A stretch of 64,000 nt of DNA from an uncultured Acetatifactor sp. (GCA_910587555.1 CAJULV010000006.1:36577-100576); one strand, 5' to 3'. Shown: positions 52,830 to 62,361, counted from the first letter of the stretch. Notes: generated by a model not told the origin, from the letters alone. Program-made: numbers and translations.

Positions 52830-55100
52830 ATGAATGGAATTGAAATCAGAGCCGGCCTGGAAGAGCCGGAGGAAAAAGGCCGTCCCGCCGCAGCGCTTTT
52901 GTATTTGGAGGCGGGACTCTTCGGTGTTCTTCTTCTGCTGGATTCGCTGAAAGGGGTATCCTTTTCGGGATGGGTGGTTTATCCGGTGACGGCACTGTTG
53001 TGCTGGGCAATCTGGTATACCTGTTACGGCAGCAGAAGGGCATATCTGCTGCTTGTCCTTGGGGCAGTGGGAGTTTACGGCGCGGTGGTTTTCGGAATGG
53101 AGGATGTGTTTCGGGAACAGATTTGGTATCTCATCGGCTGTGTCCTGGGCGGCTCCAAGGCCGAACCTATAGATGTGACGGAGACAATGCTGCTGACGGC
53201 GGCGCTGCTGGCATTTTTTACCGCCATGCTGGAATTCCTGATTCGAAGTCACAGGCTGTTGTATTTTATGACCACGGGACTGCTGCTTCTGGCACCGTTC
53301 TGGGGGATTCGGGCGGGAGCCGGGACTGTCCTGCTGCTGGCACTGTTCCAGGCCGCTTTTTGGATACTGCAGGGAGACGGAGGGACGGTATGGCGGGCCT
53401 CCTTCGAAGGTGTAAATAAGCGGCAGATCCTGGAGAGAAGCAGCTTATTTGCCGGGATTGCCATATTGGCTGCCTTTCTGGCAGTATTTCCCCTGATATC
53501 CGTAAATGCGGATGCTTTTTATACATGGATTTATGAGAGGGAAAGCCAGGTTTACGGGATGCTGAAACGTCTGACGGGAAGGGATACGGCGCCGTCCGCA
53601 GGGGGGACCATGGGACGGGGAAACCAGTACCGGACCGGGATACCCCTGCTGGAAGTGGAAACGGACGTGGAACCAACCGAGCCTCTTTACCTGTGCGGAT
53701 TTCAAGGAGACGAATATGTGGGAGGACGGTGGAGCGCTCTTGGGGAAAGCGGGCTGTTTGAGACAGTGGAGGAGAAGCTGGGATGGCAGATGTACAGCAA
53801 CGGACGTTTTTCCGCCGGCAGCCTGTATGACAGTATGTATTTTATGATGAATACAAATACGCAGGCAGAGGAGCAGCCCCGGTACAGAAATCTGAAAATC
53901 TGCCATCTGAACGGAGAGTATGAAAATATGTATACGCCCTATTACAGCCAGCGCGGCTGGGGCTGGAGCGGCGCTTTCCATGAAGGATATCTGTTCTGGT
54001 ATTATGAGCAGCAGGATATGAATGTGGCATGGGATAATGTGTATGAGGATTTTGCGGTCATTCGGGACTGGTACAGGACGCTGCGGGATGCCTATATGGA
54101 AGAGATGCGCATTGCCTACACGAAGGTTCCGGTACAGCTTCTGCCGCGGCTGACCGGCCTGTGCAGTGAGAATCATCATGACTCTCTGGAGGAGATTACG
54201 GCGTTTATTCTCTTCACATTGCATGAAAACGCGGAGTATACCATGACGCCGGGATGGGCGCCGCTGAATGAAGACATTGTGGAATACTTTCTGTTTGACA
54301 GCGGAAGGGGATATTGCGAGCATTTTGCAGCTGCGGCTACGCTGATGTACCGCCTGTACGGCATTCCTGCCCGCTATGCAAGCGGTTATATGGTGCAGCC
54401 TTCTGCCTTTGAACAGCAGGAGGGCGGCAGCTGGAAGGCGGTTGTAACGGACAGGGAGGCACATGCATGGGTGGAGATTTTCCTGGAGGATTACGGATGG
54501 ACACCGGTTGAGGTGACACCGGCGGAAGGCGGGGGAAGCGCGGCGCGGTATCCGGGATTTGACAACGCGGTATTCCGGCAGCTGGTGCAGGCGGGAGGAT
54601 GGGACGCGGAGAAGCCCGGTCTCCACATTGCGTCAGCGGACGGGGAGGAGACGACGTGGCGGCAGGCATTTCCGGAGTTTGTGTTTGCCGGTGAGAAATA
54701 TTCGCATGTACTCGTAACCATCGGAATCTATTCCCTGTGCCTGCTGCCCCTGTTTCTGGATTACCGCAGGTTAAGGCAGCTGAAAAAACTGGAGATTATG
54801 GGCAGCCGTAAGGTGTTCTTCCGCCTGTTGGAGATGCTTCGTTTTGCGGCAATGATGCCGGAATACGACGGGACCGAGGCGGATTTTGCACCGAAGCTGG
54901 CGGCGCTGACGGGCGTGCCGGAGCGGGAAATCGCCGGCATGCAGAGGATTGTCTCGGAAGCGGCTTATGGGAAGTCGCCGGTGGCGCCGGAAGCGGAACG
55001 GGACGTGAGAAGGGTCTATCTGCTGCTGGCGGAAGCCGTATACAGTCGGCTCAGGCGGCGTAAAAGGCTGTTGTTCCGTTATTGGAAGGCGTTTTTCTGA
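52830..55100 (+). CDS. Membrane transglutaminase-like protein (TgpA-type)
   Basis: A 756-residue protein. About seven membrane helices fill the first ~225 residues, a large extracellular part follows with the transglutaminase core (catalytic Cys496 in GRGYCEHFAAAATLMYRLYG and His545 in AHAWVEIFLEDYGW), then one more membrane helix (about 627-650) and a cytoplasmic tail. It is third in the MoxR-DUF58-transglutaminase cluster, with a 135-base gap before it. Probable cross-linking or protease-like activity outside the cell. Confidence 0.92.
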   Translation: MNGIEIRAGLEEPEEKGRPAAALLYLEAGLFGVLLLLDSLKGVSFSGWVVYPVTALLCWAIWYTCYGSRRAYLLLVLGAVGVYGAVVFGMEDVFREQIWYLIGCVLGGSKAEPIDVTETMLLTAALLAFFTAMLEFLIRSHRLLYFMTTGLLLLAPFWGIRAGAGTVLLLALFQAAFWILQGDGGTVWRASFEGVNKRQILERSSLFAGIAILAAFLAVFPLISVNADAFYTWIYERESQVYGMLKRLTGRDTAPSAGGTMGRGNQYRTGIPLLEVETDVEPTEPLYLCGFQGDEYVGGRWSALGESGLFETVEEKLGWQMYSNGRFSAGSLYDSMYFMMNTNTQAEEQPRYRNLKICHLNGEYENMYTPYYSQRGWGWSGAFHEGYLFWYYEQQDMNVAWDNVYEDFAVIRDWYRTLRDAYMEEMRIAYTKVPVQLLPRLTGLCSENHHDSLEEITAFILFTLHENAEYTMTPGWAPLNEDIVEYFLFDSGRGYCEHFAAAATLMYRLYGIPARYASGYMVQPSAFEQQEGGSWKAVVTDREAHAWVEIFLEDYGWTPVEVTPAEGGGSAARYPGFDNAVFRQLVQAGGWDAEKPGLHIASADGEETTWRQAFPEFVFAGEKYSHVLVTIGIYSLCLLPLFLDYRRLRQLKKLEIMGSRKVFFRLLEMLRFAAMMPEYDGTEADFAPKLAALTGVPEREIAGMQRIVSEAAYGKSPVAPEAERDVRRVYLLLAEAVYSRLRRRKRLLFRYWKAFF

Positions 55101-55187
55101 GTTTGTTTCGGCAGGAAAGGATGGATGAGACCTGCCTTTTGTGTGAGGGGTCCGGTGACAAGGCGTACGGACCCAAGGAGAGAAGAA

Positions 55188-56549
55188 ATGTTAACCTTGA
55201 ATGATTTTATAGCAGCATATTATGGCAGCTGCCTGGGACACATTATGCTGGTGATATATTTGTTTGCCATTGTGGATGAGCATGTTACATGGAAGCAGGC
55301 TGCCGGGAGGCTGCCGGCGCTGCTGCTCTCGCCGTTAATAGTCACCGGAATTTCGGCACTGTTTTCCGACAGGATGATAGTGCTGCTTCTGGGTTCCCTG
55401 TCAAATCTTTTCTGCTGCACATTTTGGGTGAAATGGGCATGGAAGATTCCGCTTTGGAAAGCCTTTTCCTATATCTGCATGGCAGGTGTGATGCAGGTGC
55501 TGAACAGCTCGCTGCGTCTGTATAAATTTCTGGCGGATGTCTTATCCGTGGAATGGCTGGTCAGTACAGCGGAGATAGCAGGGGGTATGCTGCTGGCTCT
55601 GGGAGCGGCTTTTTTCTTGAGAAAAACCGGCTTTGGAGTTCTGTTCCGCTCGCTGTTGGAGGAGGCCGGAAGGCTGAGGTCTACGGGGTTTATGGCGCTG
55701 CTCCTGCTTCTGGTGGAGGGGGCGTTCTTTCTGGGAGTGGACAGCTTCAGCCGGATGGATGGGCTGGGACCCATGTATTATCTGACTTTTGATATCCTGG
55801 TGGCAGTGATTGCCATTCTGGTAATGGGCGGAACCGTCTCCGCTGCCAGGCGGATGAGTACGAACCGCAGGCTTCAGGCGCAGCGGGATATCATTGCCCA
55901 GCAGATGCTTTATGAGCGGAGCCTGGAGCAGGTTCGGCAGGAGATGCGCGCTTTCCGCCATGACTATAAAAATGTCATTTCCGGTATGGCGGAGCAGGCG
56001 AAAGAAGGGGAAACCAATATACTGAGCAGAGAACTGGAAAAATTGGAAGCGGGTTTCGACAGGCGTCTGGGAAAGCGAATTCAGGAATCCATCCAAATCG
56101 GCAATCTGCGGATTCCCCAGGTGCGAAGCCTCCTTCTGGCGAAACTGGTGGATATGGAGGAGAAAAAGGTGGAATGCCGCCTGGAGGTACTCTATCCTGT
56201 GGAAGCTGTCAACATGGATCCGTGGGACTTTGTCAGATGTGTGGGGATACTGGTGGACAATGCGGTGGAGGCTGCTCTGGAAACGGAAAAACCATGGGTG
56301 GAAATTGTGCTTTTGCAGCAGGGGAAAGATTTGGCCCTGCGGGTGAGCAATTCGTGGACAGGGCAGGCAGATCCCGGAAAGATATGGAATGAGGGCTACA
56401 GCACCAAGGGAAAGGGACGGGGAATGGGACTTTACGGTTTCCGCCGGATTTTGCGGGAGTATCCGAACGCGTTGGCTTCCGCCAGCTGGACGGAGACGTA
56501 TTTTGTACAGGAGCTGACAGTTCCCGGTAAAGCTGTGGATAGAAGATAG
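55188..56549 (+). CDS. GHKL-type sensor histidine kinase (AgrC-like)
   Basis: A 453-residue kinase from ATG 55188 (AAGGAG 7 bases upstream; the frame extends 21 codons further). About six membrane helices precede the phospho-acceptor His258 in EMRAFRHDYKNVISGM, and a GHKL ATPase has LVDNAVEAALETEK and GMGLYGFRRIL. It pairs with the LytTR regulator 99 bases downstream. Signal unknown. Confidence 0.92.
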   Translation: MLTLNDFIAAYYGSCLGHIMLVIYLFAIVDEHVTWKQAAGRLPALLLSPLIVTGISALFSDRMIVLLLGSLSNLFCCTFWVKWAWKIPLWKAFSYICMAGVMQVLNSSLRLYKFLADVLSVEWLVSTAEIAGGMLLALGAAFFLRKTGFGVLFRSLLEEAGRLRSTGFMALLLLLVEGAFFLGVDSFSRMDGLGPMYYLTFDILVAVIAILVMGGTVSAARRMSTNRRLQAQRDIIAQQMLYERSLEQVRQEMRAFRHDYKNVISGMAEQAKEGETNILSRELEKLEAGFDRRLGKRIQESIQIGNLRIPQVRSLLLAKLVDMEEKKVECRLEVLYPVEAVNMDPWDFVRCVGILVDNAVEAALETEKPWVEIVLLQQGKDLALRVSNSWTGQADPGKIWNEGYSTKGKGRGMGLYGFRRILREYPNALASASWTETYFVQELTVPGKAVDRR

Positions 56550-56648
56550 TATATCGGCGGTAGTATTGTTCCGGCTTGTCCGGATGCTGACAAAGCGGTC
56601 TGCGCCGGCAGCAAGCCCCAGGCGCGGTATGAAAACGGAGGACCGAAA

Positions 56649-57434
56649 ATGATTCCCATTTATTTATGCGACGACGATTCCGCCCTGCGAAGGCGGCTTG
56701 AGACTGCGCTGGAGCGGAAAATTCTGATAGAAGATTATGATATGCGGATTGTATGCAGTGCGGCGGATGGGGTATCCCTTCTGAATGCGGCGAGACAGGA
56801 GCCGGGGAAGCGGGGCATCTACTTTCTGGATGTGGAACTGAAAGACGGGAGCTGGGACGGATTCCGTCTGGGGCGGGAGATCAGGTGTCTGGATCCCCAT
56901 GCAACGCTGATCTATGTCACCGGCTTCGGAGATTTGGCGTATCGTACCTTTCAGTACCATCTGGAAGCGTTTGATTACATTGTGAAAGATCCGGAGGGAC
57001 TGGAGGAATCCGTGGCCCGCTGCCTGGAAGCGGTGAGAGACAGGCTGCTGGAGGAACGCAGGGACCCGGCACAGATTTATACGCTGCAGACGGGGGAAAC
57101 CCTGCAGCATATTCCCATATCGGATATTCTCTTCTTTGAGACTGCCCCCATAGCCCACCATATTTTGCTGCATACCCGGGAGAGCCGGACGTCAGGGAAG
57201 GTTTCTGCTCCGGGAGGTGCGGGATCCGGCAGAGTTATCGATTTTCTCGGCAATTTAAACGAAATCCAGTCTCAGCTGGGGGAGGGCTTCCTGCGGGTAC
57301 ACAGGGCCTATCTGGTGGCTCTTGACAAAATCGAAGAAGTGGATTTAAGACATGGGCGGCTGCGTGTGGGAGGATATGAGTGCCTGCTCTCCAGAAGAGG
57401 GAAGCCGGAACTGTTGAAACGGCTGCAGTTATAG
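56649..57434 (+). CDS. LytTR-family response regulator
   Basis: A 261-residue regulator. The receiver domain has YLCDDD (5-10) and phospho-acceptor Asp61 in IYFLDVELKDG; a LytTR DNA-binding domain covers about 140-258, with a short Gly/Ala insertion near 190. GGAGG precedes the ATG. It pairs with the upstream GHKL kinase and is convergent with the ThrE-like genes. Confidence 0.92.
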   Translation: MIPIYLCDDDSALRRRLETALERKILIEDYDMRIVCSAADGVSLLNAARQEPGKRGIYFLDVELKDGSWDGFRLGREIRCLDPHATLIYVTGFGDLAYRTFQYHLEAFDYIVKDPEGLEESVARCLEAVRDRLLEERRDPAQIYTLQTGETLQHIPISDILFFETAPIAHHILLHTRESRTSGKVSAPGGAGSGRVIDFLGNLNEIQSQLGEGFLRVHRAYLVALDKIEEVDLRHGRLRVGGYECLLSRRGKPELLKRLQL

Positions 57435-57450
57435 CGGTACCGGGAAGCCG

Positions 57451-57975
57451 TCAGGGATTCCCGGATTCGGTGTGGGAACTGCCGGGGGAGGAGATAACGC
57501 CGGAAGGGCTGCCTTCCAATGACGGATTGCCGTTTCGCCTCATGATACGTTTAAACAGTACCTGAGACAGGGTGGTAACCAGGATGATCCCCAGGGCAAG
57601 CGCCCCCGCCAGCTTCAGGGTGGAAACTGCCTTCCCCAGGAAATCGTTGAAATCGCTTTCCAGGGCGGAGGTCATTGTGTAATAGAGGCTGCCTCCGGGG
57701 ATAAGAGGAATCAGGGATGTGGTTGCAATGGGGGTGGCGGGCGTTTTCAGGATTCTTGCCATAATCTCGGAATACAGCGACACAACCGCGGCCACGATAA
57801 AATAGTCAATGGGCTCATTGGGTATCAAACGGCTTGCCGCTAAAAACAGGCTCCAGGAGAGCAGTCCGCCAAAGGCTGCCGCCGCAAGCCGTTTTCCCCT
57901 GATATTGAACAGGATTCCGAAACAAAGTGAGCCGATAAAGCCGGCAAAAAGCTGAGTGATTTCAAAAGTCGTCAT
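57451..57975 (-). CDS. ThrE-like exporter, small subunit (DUF3815)
   Basis: A 174-residue membrane protein with about five helices. With the 250-residue protein encoded just upstream on the same strand it makes up a split ThrE threonine/serine exporter; the two genes overlap by 4 bases. The segment TPATPIATTSLIPLIPGGSL is typical of the family. A polar tail ends the protein. Confidence 0.88.
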   Translation of the reverse strand: MTTFEITQLFAGFIGSLCFGILFNIRGKRLAAAAFGGLLSWSLFLAASRLIPNEPIDYFIVAAVVSLYSEIMARILKTPATPIATTSLIPLIPGGSLYYTMTSALESDFNDFLGKAVSTLKLAGALALGIILVTTLSQVLFKRIMRRNGNPSLEGSPSGVISSPGSSHTESGNP

Positions 57976-58724
57976 ATGGCACCTCCCGACAAAACGGCAA
58001 CTACAAAATACCCTGCGGCAATGGCTAATGCCGTAATACAGGCTTCGATAGTACGAAGCATTCCTGCTATACTGTCTCCCACAAGCAGATCCTTGAGTGC
58101 TGTGGTGAGTCCGATGCCGGGAATGAGGGTCATGATATTGCCGATGATAACCTTGTCAACTGTGGGAATGAAGCCCAGTTTTAAGGCTAAAAAGGCAAGC
58201 AGTGTGGCCGCAAAGGCGGAGATAAATTTGGTAAAGATCTTGTTTCTGACAGCCTTGTCACATAAAAAGATAATGCACCTTACAAACCCGCCGATCAGAA
58301 AGGAAACCGCCGCTTCTCCATAACCGCCGCCGAAAAACAGGGTAAAGGCGTCCGCAATGGTTGCATAGCAGAGAAATTCAAGCCATAAGGGATAAATCCT
58401 GCCTGCTGAGATTTCGGAAAGCCGTGTTTTGATCTCAGCGGCAGAAAGCCTGTGCGCGCAGATATTGCGGGAGAGTTCGTTTAATCTGTGGAGTTTCTCA
58501 TAGTCCGTTGTATAGTCCGTTACGCGCCTTGTTTGTGTAAAGATTCTGTCGTCATCTGTATGTATGGTGACGACCATACTGCTGGTAATGATAAATACGT
58601 CTATGCGTTTTGCACCATAAGCACTGAAAATTCTTTTCAGGCTGTCCTCAACTCTGTGAACTTCTCCGCCGCTCACCAACATCTGTTCGCCCAGATCCAT
58701 AACGCAGTCAAGTAGTTTTTCCAT
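57972..58724 (-). CDS. ThrE-like exporter, large subunit (DUF1212)
   Basis: A 250-residue protein. A soluble N-terminal part (about 1-115) with LVSGGEVHRVEDSLKRIF matches the DUF1212 domain, and five membrane helices follow, with LIPGIGLTTALKDLLVGD conserved. Together with the overlapping downstream gene it should export small amino acids, by analogy with ThrE. The upstream region is a gene-free repeat area. Confidence 0.9.
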   Translation of the reverse strand: MEKLLDCVMDLGEQMLVSGGEVHRVEDSLKRIFSAYGAKRIDVFIITSSMVVTIHTDDDRIFTQTRRVTDYTTDYEKLHRLNELSRNICAHRLSAAEIKTRLSEISAGRIYPLWLEFLCYATIADAFTLFFGGGYGEAAVSFLIGGFVRCIIFLCDKAVRNKIFTKFISAFAATLLAFLALKLGFIPTVDKVIIGNIMTLIPGIGLTTALKDLLVGDSIAGMLRTIEACITALAIAAGYFVVAVLSGGAI

Positions 58725-58823
58725 CCTGTCTCCCTGGGAATTTCCCTTTTATCCTTGGAATTGCTGATGCCTATATTTTAAAACAGTTTGGTACAAAAAG
58801 CAATGGTGCGTATGTTATTTCAG

Positions 58824-59048
58824 GTGCATCCAGAGTTTGTTTTATGCGGCTTATGCATCCTGGTCCGTTTTATGCGGCTATGCATCCTGGTCCGTTTTAT
58901 GCGGCTATGCATCCTGGTCTGTTTTATGCGGCCTATGTATTCTGGTCTGTTTGATGGGGCCTATGTATTCTGGTCTGTTTGATGCGGCCTATGTATTCTG
59001 GTCTGTTTGATGGGACCTATGTATCCTGAGGTCTGTTTTGTGCTGCCT
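58824..59048. repeat. Minisatellite: about eight 27-28-bp tandem units
   Basis: Units run head to tail, for example TATGCATCCTGGTCCGTTTT plus ATGCGGC at 58852-58878 and again at 58879-58905 and (one change) 58906-58932; later units are 28 bp with CTATGTATTCTGGTCTGTTT plus GATGCGGC. The forward strand reads LCILVRFMR repeats in one frame, but no ribosome site supports translation. Confidence 0.9.
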
Positions 59049-59334
59049 ATGAACCGGAGGGAGCGTTTCGGCGCCTGCCGGTCAAGGTTGGTAATGTAAA
59101 TGCCGGAGAGGGTTGCGCCTGTATTTGAAAAATATTTGCAGCATTACAATTGGTTGAGAAACTGGAGGATTCTTCCTTTGTTTTTAGGGGAGTAATGAGC
59201 TAAGATAGAAGTGAGCTAAGATTTTCCAGGGCTTATACGGAGAGTGTCTGAAAAGAGGGTGTGATGAAAGGAGCAGGCCAGGAAGAGGCATGTGCGCTGA
59301 AGGACACAAAGGGGTAAAGCTGGTTGGGAGGTAT

Positions 59335-59488
59335 GCTGATTGGTATACGTACTGAAGCACGCAGGGGGTATGCTGATTGGTATATGCACTGGAGTGTGCA
59401 AGTGTTATAAGTTGGTTGGTATATGTACTGGGGTGCGCAAGTGTTATAAGCTGATTGGTATATGTACTGGAGTGCGCAGAGGGGTAAA
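59335..59488. repeat. Minisatellite: four 37-39-bp tandem units
   Basis: Units start at 59335, 59372, 59411 and 59450, the last three exactly 39 bases apart, each beginning GCTGATTGGTATATGTACTG or a close variant. A degenerate unit may precede at about 59290. Both strands stay open in one frame through the array because 39 is a multiple of three; neither shows convincing translation signals. Confidence 0.9.
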
Positions 59489-59542
59489 ATGTAAGAAGGG
59501 CGTAAGGGGTAAGCGTTCGAAAGAAGGAGGTGCGGTGTCGCA

Positions 59543-60493
59543 ATGGGGGAGATGATGTTTCATGGAGTGGCCATGGGAGGGAAGCTTTATTCCCTGCGGG
59601 TGGCAAGTGGGATGACCCAGGAGCAGCTGGCGGCGGAATTGTGCGTCAGTCCCGGGGCGGTGTCCAAGTGGGAGAGGAATCAGTCGGTTCCCAGTGTGGA
59701 AATGCTCTGGGCGTTGGCGGATTTTTTTGACTGCAGCATGGATGAACTGGTGGGAAGGCGTCTGGCGCAGGTGGAGCGGATGGGGGCATATGACCAACGG
59801 CAGTTTCGCCTGATTGAGGTGGGGGAGGATTTGCTCCGGTGTGCCGAAATCAGCAGGGAGAAGGGGCTGACAGCCATGGAGGAGGCGGTTCCGGAGTTGA
59901 AGGGCGGCAGCAGATTTTTAAGGTTTGCGGTTTCTTATATCAGGAATCTTTTGATGAAACAGGCGGATACGGATTTCGCGTTTTGTCTCCTGGAGAATTA
60001 TGCCGAGGCCCTGCCGGAGGAGGAGCAGAGGGAGGGGCGCATGGTTACGGCTGTGCTTAGGGGCATTTTTGCAGGGGAATCTTTGGAGGTGCAGCAGGAA
60101 GTCACAGCGTCTTATATCGGTATGGAATACAGGGAGAGGAGCGGAAAAATGGGAGAGATATTACAATATACCAGACAGGAACTGGTTCAGCGATTTCGGA
60201 ACAGGGAGAGGTATTCGGAGGCCACGGATCTTCTGGAAGGATTTGCGCAGCTGGGGGCCTTTGAAATTCAGGTGATTCTGCGGAATCTGGACATTGCCAC
60301 ACTGACGGCAGCGCTTGCAGGGGCGTCAGGGGCAGTGGTGGAGGCCTTTTTCTCCAATCTGGCGGATCGGGTTATGTATCTGATCAGTGAGGAGTTGGCG
60401 CACTGGCAGGGAACAGAGGAGGAGATTCTGGCAGCCCAGAGGCGGGTCCTGGAGGTGGGAAGTTTCTATCTAAATCGGGAAGAGGAATCCTGA
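59543..60493 (+). CDS. XRE-family regulator with helical C-terminal domain
   Basis: A 316-residue protein. A Cro/C1 helix-turn-helix lies at about 14-68 (GMTQEQLAAELCVSPGAVSK). The remaining ~240 residues are helical with no recognised family, and could be a sensor or TPR-like domain. GGAGG is 12 bases before the ATG at 59543, and an ATG at 59552 is an alternative start. It lies just after two minisatellites and ends just before a family-1 repeat. Confidence 0.82.
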   Translation: MGEMMFHGVAMGGKLYSLRVASGMTQEQLAAELCVSPGAVSKWERNQSVPSVEMLWALADFFDCSMDELVGRRLAQVERMGAYDQRQFRLIEVGEDLLRCAEISREKGLTAMEEAVPELKGGSRFLRFAVSYIRNLLMKQADTDFAFCLLENYAEALPEEEQREGRMVTAVLRGIFAGESLEVQQEVTASYIGMEYRERSGKMGEILQYTRQELVQRFRNRERYSEATDLLEGFAQLGAFEIQVILRNLDIATLTAALAGASGAVVEAFFSNLADRVMYLISEELAHWQGTEEEILAAQRRVLEVGSFYLNREEES

Positions 60494-60509
60494 AGCGCAT
60501 CAAATCAGT

Positions 60510-60666
60510 CGTAACAGTTCAGACAGGGCGCTGAACTGTTACGAGAATGCACACAAAACGCGAAAAGAATGCGTTTTGGCGCCCGCAAGTCTCGCAAAAT
60601 TGCACAGAGCGCAAATTGCACAGAGTGCTATTTTGACTTCGCGAGAGGGGCTGTCTGAACTGTTAC
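60510..60666. repeat. Complete family-1 element with terminal inverted repeats
   Basis: Perfect 16-bp terminal inverted repeats, GTAACAGTTCAGACAG (60511-60526) and CTGTCTGAACTGTTAC (60651-60666), enclose about 125 bases. The left end also forms the 13-bp hairpin shared with 5728-5761 and 25625-25656. TTGCACAGAG is duplicated inside. It is MITE-like; no target-site duplication is clear. Confidence 0.8.
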
Positions 60667-60757
60667 AATCAGTCATGGTATAATTCCCTGCTTTTGGTAG
60701 ATGCTAACGGAATAGAAAGAAATCAATATTCGGGAGAAAGGGCAGGGGAGGGAAACC

Positions 60758-62155
60758 ATGGAATCGATCTGGCGGGCAGATGTGGAAATCAGAAAGAGAG
60801 AGGCGCTTCCGGGAGAGATGAGGGTTCCGGTGGTGGTCATCGGGGCAGGACTGGCGGGGATTCTGACGGCTTATTATCTGAAGCAGGCGGGGATCCGGGC
60901 TGTGGTTCTGGAGGCAGATCGAATCGGAAGCGGACAGACCGGCAATACCACGGCAAAGATCACCTCGCAGCACAATCTGCTCTATGACCGGCTGATCAGG
61001 ACCTTTGGCCATGAGATGGCGGGGCAGTATGCCAGGGCAAATGAAAGCGCCATAGGGGAATATGAGAGGCTGATTCGGGAAAAGGAAATAGATTGTGATT
61101 TCCTGGGGTGTCCTGCCTGTCTGTATTCCCGGACAGAGGAAGCGCTTCTGCGGCGGGAGGCGGAGGCTGCGGAATCCCTGGGGATCAAGGTTTCCTTCGG
61201 GACAGACAGCGAGCTGCCCTTTTCCGTTGCGGGGGTGGTGCGGTTTGAGAACCAGGCAAGATTTCATCCGTTGAAATTCCTGGCGGCAATGGCGGAGGAA
61301 GTGGAGGTATATGAGCAGACCAAGGTGCTGAAGGCGGAGGGCATGCGGGTGGAGACGGCCAGAGGGTGCGTGGAGGCGGAGTATATTGTATTTGCCGCCC
61401 ATTTCCCCTTCCATAATGTACCCGGGTATTATTTTGCCAGGATGTACCAGGAGCGCAGCTATGTGGAGGCATTGGCGGGGGCGGAGACGTTGGAGGGCAT
61501 GTATCTGGGGATTGACCGGGAGGGGCTGTCCTTCCGCTCCCAGGGGGACTTGCTGTTGCTTGGGGGAGGAAGCCACCGAACCGGTGTGAACAGGGGAGGG
61601 AGAAAGGACCCAGGGGATGGAGCAGGCAGCGCAGAGACCTGGGGGGAAGGCAGGTATGGAATGCTTCTTAACAGGGCGCGGGAATTCTATCCGGAATGCA
61701 GGGAGGCAGCCCGGTGGTCAGCCCAGGATTGTATGACATTAGACGGAATTCCGTATATCGGGAGGTTTTCCAGAAAGAAACCGGATTGGTATGTGGCTGC
61801 CGGCTTCGGAAAGTGGGGGATGACCACGGCAATGGTCAGCGCCCGTCTCCTGACTGCCCTGATCAGCGGAAAAGAATGTCCGGAGGCGGATATTTTTTCT
61901 CCGGAAAGACGGTTTACGGCCAGGGCGGCGAAGGAACTGGCTGTGCATGGAGCCTACACGGTTAAGGGCCTGTCAAAGCACCTTCTGCCTTCTGGAAGGG
62001 GAAAGGTGATTCCCAATTGTCCCCATATGGGATGCCGGTTGGAATGGAATCCGGATGAGGAGAGCTATGACTGTCCCTGCCATGGTTCCCGGTTTGACAG
62101 GGAGGGGCATCTGTTGGACGGCCCGGCCCAGACGGACTGTAAAAGGCGGGAATAG
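60758..62155 (+). CDS. FAD-dependent oxidoreductase with C-terminal Rieske [2Fe-2S] domain
   Basis: A 465-residue enzyme. An N-terminal dinucleotide-binding motif VVIGAGLAGILTAYYL (GAGLAG at 29-34) and a D-amino-acid-oxidase-like fold, including AAGFGKWGMTTAMVSA near the flavin, occupy residues 20-400. A Rieske domain follows with NCPHMGC and CPCHGSRFD supplying two Cys and two His ligands. Similar YhfW-like proteins are annotated as oxidoreductases of unknown substrate. The FAD and Rieske sites look intact. Confidence 0.9.
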   Translation: MESIWRADVEIRKREALPGEMRVPVVVIGAGLAGILTAYYLKQAGIRAVVLEADRIGSGQTGNTTAKITSQHNLLYDRLIRTFGHEMAGQYARANESAIGEYERLIREKEIDCDFLGCPACLYSRTEEALLRREAEAAESLGIKVSFGTDSELPFSVAGVVRFENQARFHPLKFLAAMAEEVEVYEQTKVLKAEGMRVETARGCVEAEYIVFAAHFPFHNVPGYYFARMYQERSYVEALAGAETLEGMYLGIDREGLSFRSQGDLLLLGGGSHRTGVNRGGRKDPGDGAGSAETWGEGRYGMLLNRAREFYPECREAARWSAQDCMTLDGIPYIGRFSRKKPDWYVAAGFGKWGMTTAMVSARLLTALISGKECPEADIFSPERRFTARAAKELAVHGAYTVKGLSKHLLPSGRGKVIPNCPHMGCRLEWNPDEESYDCPCHGSRFDREGHLLDGPAQTDCKRRE

Positions 62156-62332
62156 GAAAAAACCGGGTTATGGCAGGAAGGAAGGCAGGCGTCGGAAAAG
62201 AGGTTCTGTGGCATGCCGGGCCTGCTGCCGCTTCCGCAGGATGGGACGCACCATTCTGGAGTTTGAGACGGACAGAGCCTCTTTTGAGTATGAGTATTCC
62301 GGGTAATGAGGAGGCGCGGCAGGAAAAAACTA

Positions 62333-62361
62333 TTGACGTACGCGTTTACGTACGCTATAAT
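62333..62361 (+). promoter_or_regulatory. Orphan promoter with a direct-repeat operator
   Basis: TTGACG (62333-62338) and TATAAT (62356-62361) with a 17-base spacer. ACGTACGC occurs twice (62336-62343 and 62348-62355), 12 bases apart and filling the spacer, as in toxin-antitoxin operators. No gene starts within 350 bases downstream. Confidence 0.75.

Noticed and set aside
58824..59488. CRISPR array
   Set aside because: Units are joined head to tail with no spacers, and no cas gene is present.
59184..59606. Reverse-strand proteins with 13-residue repeats over the 39-bp minisatellite
   Set aside because: The open frame is a by-product of a repeat length divisible by three; no ribosome site or family match.
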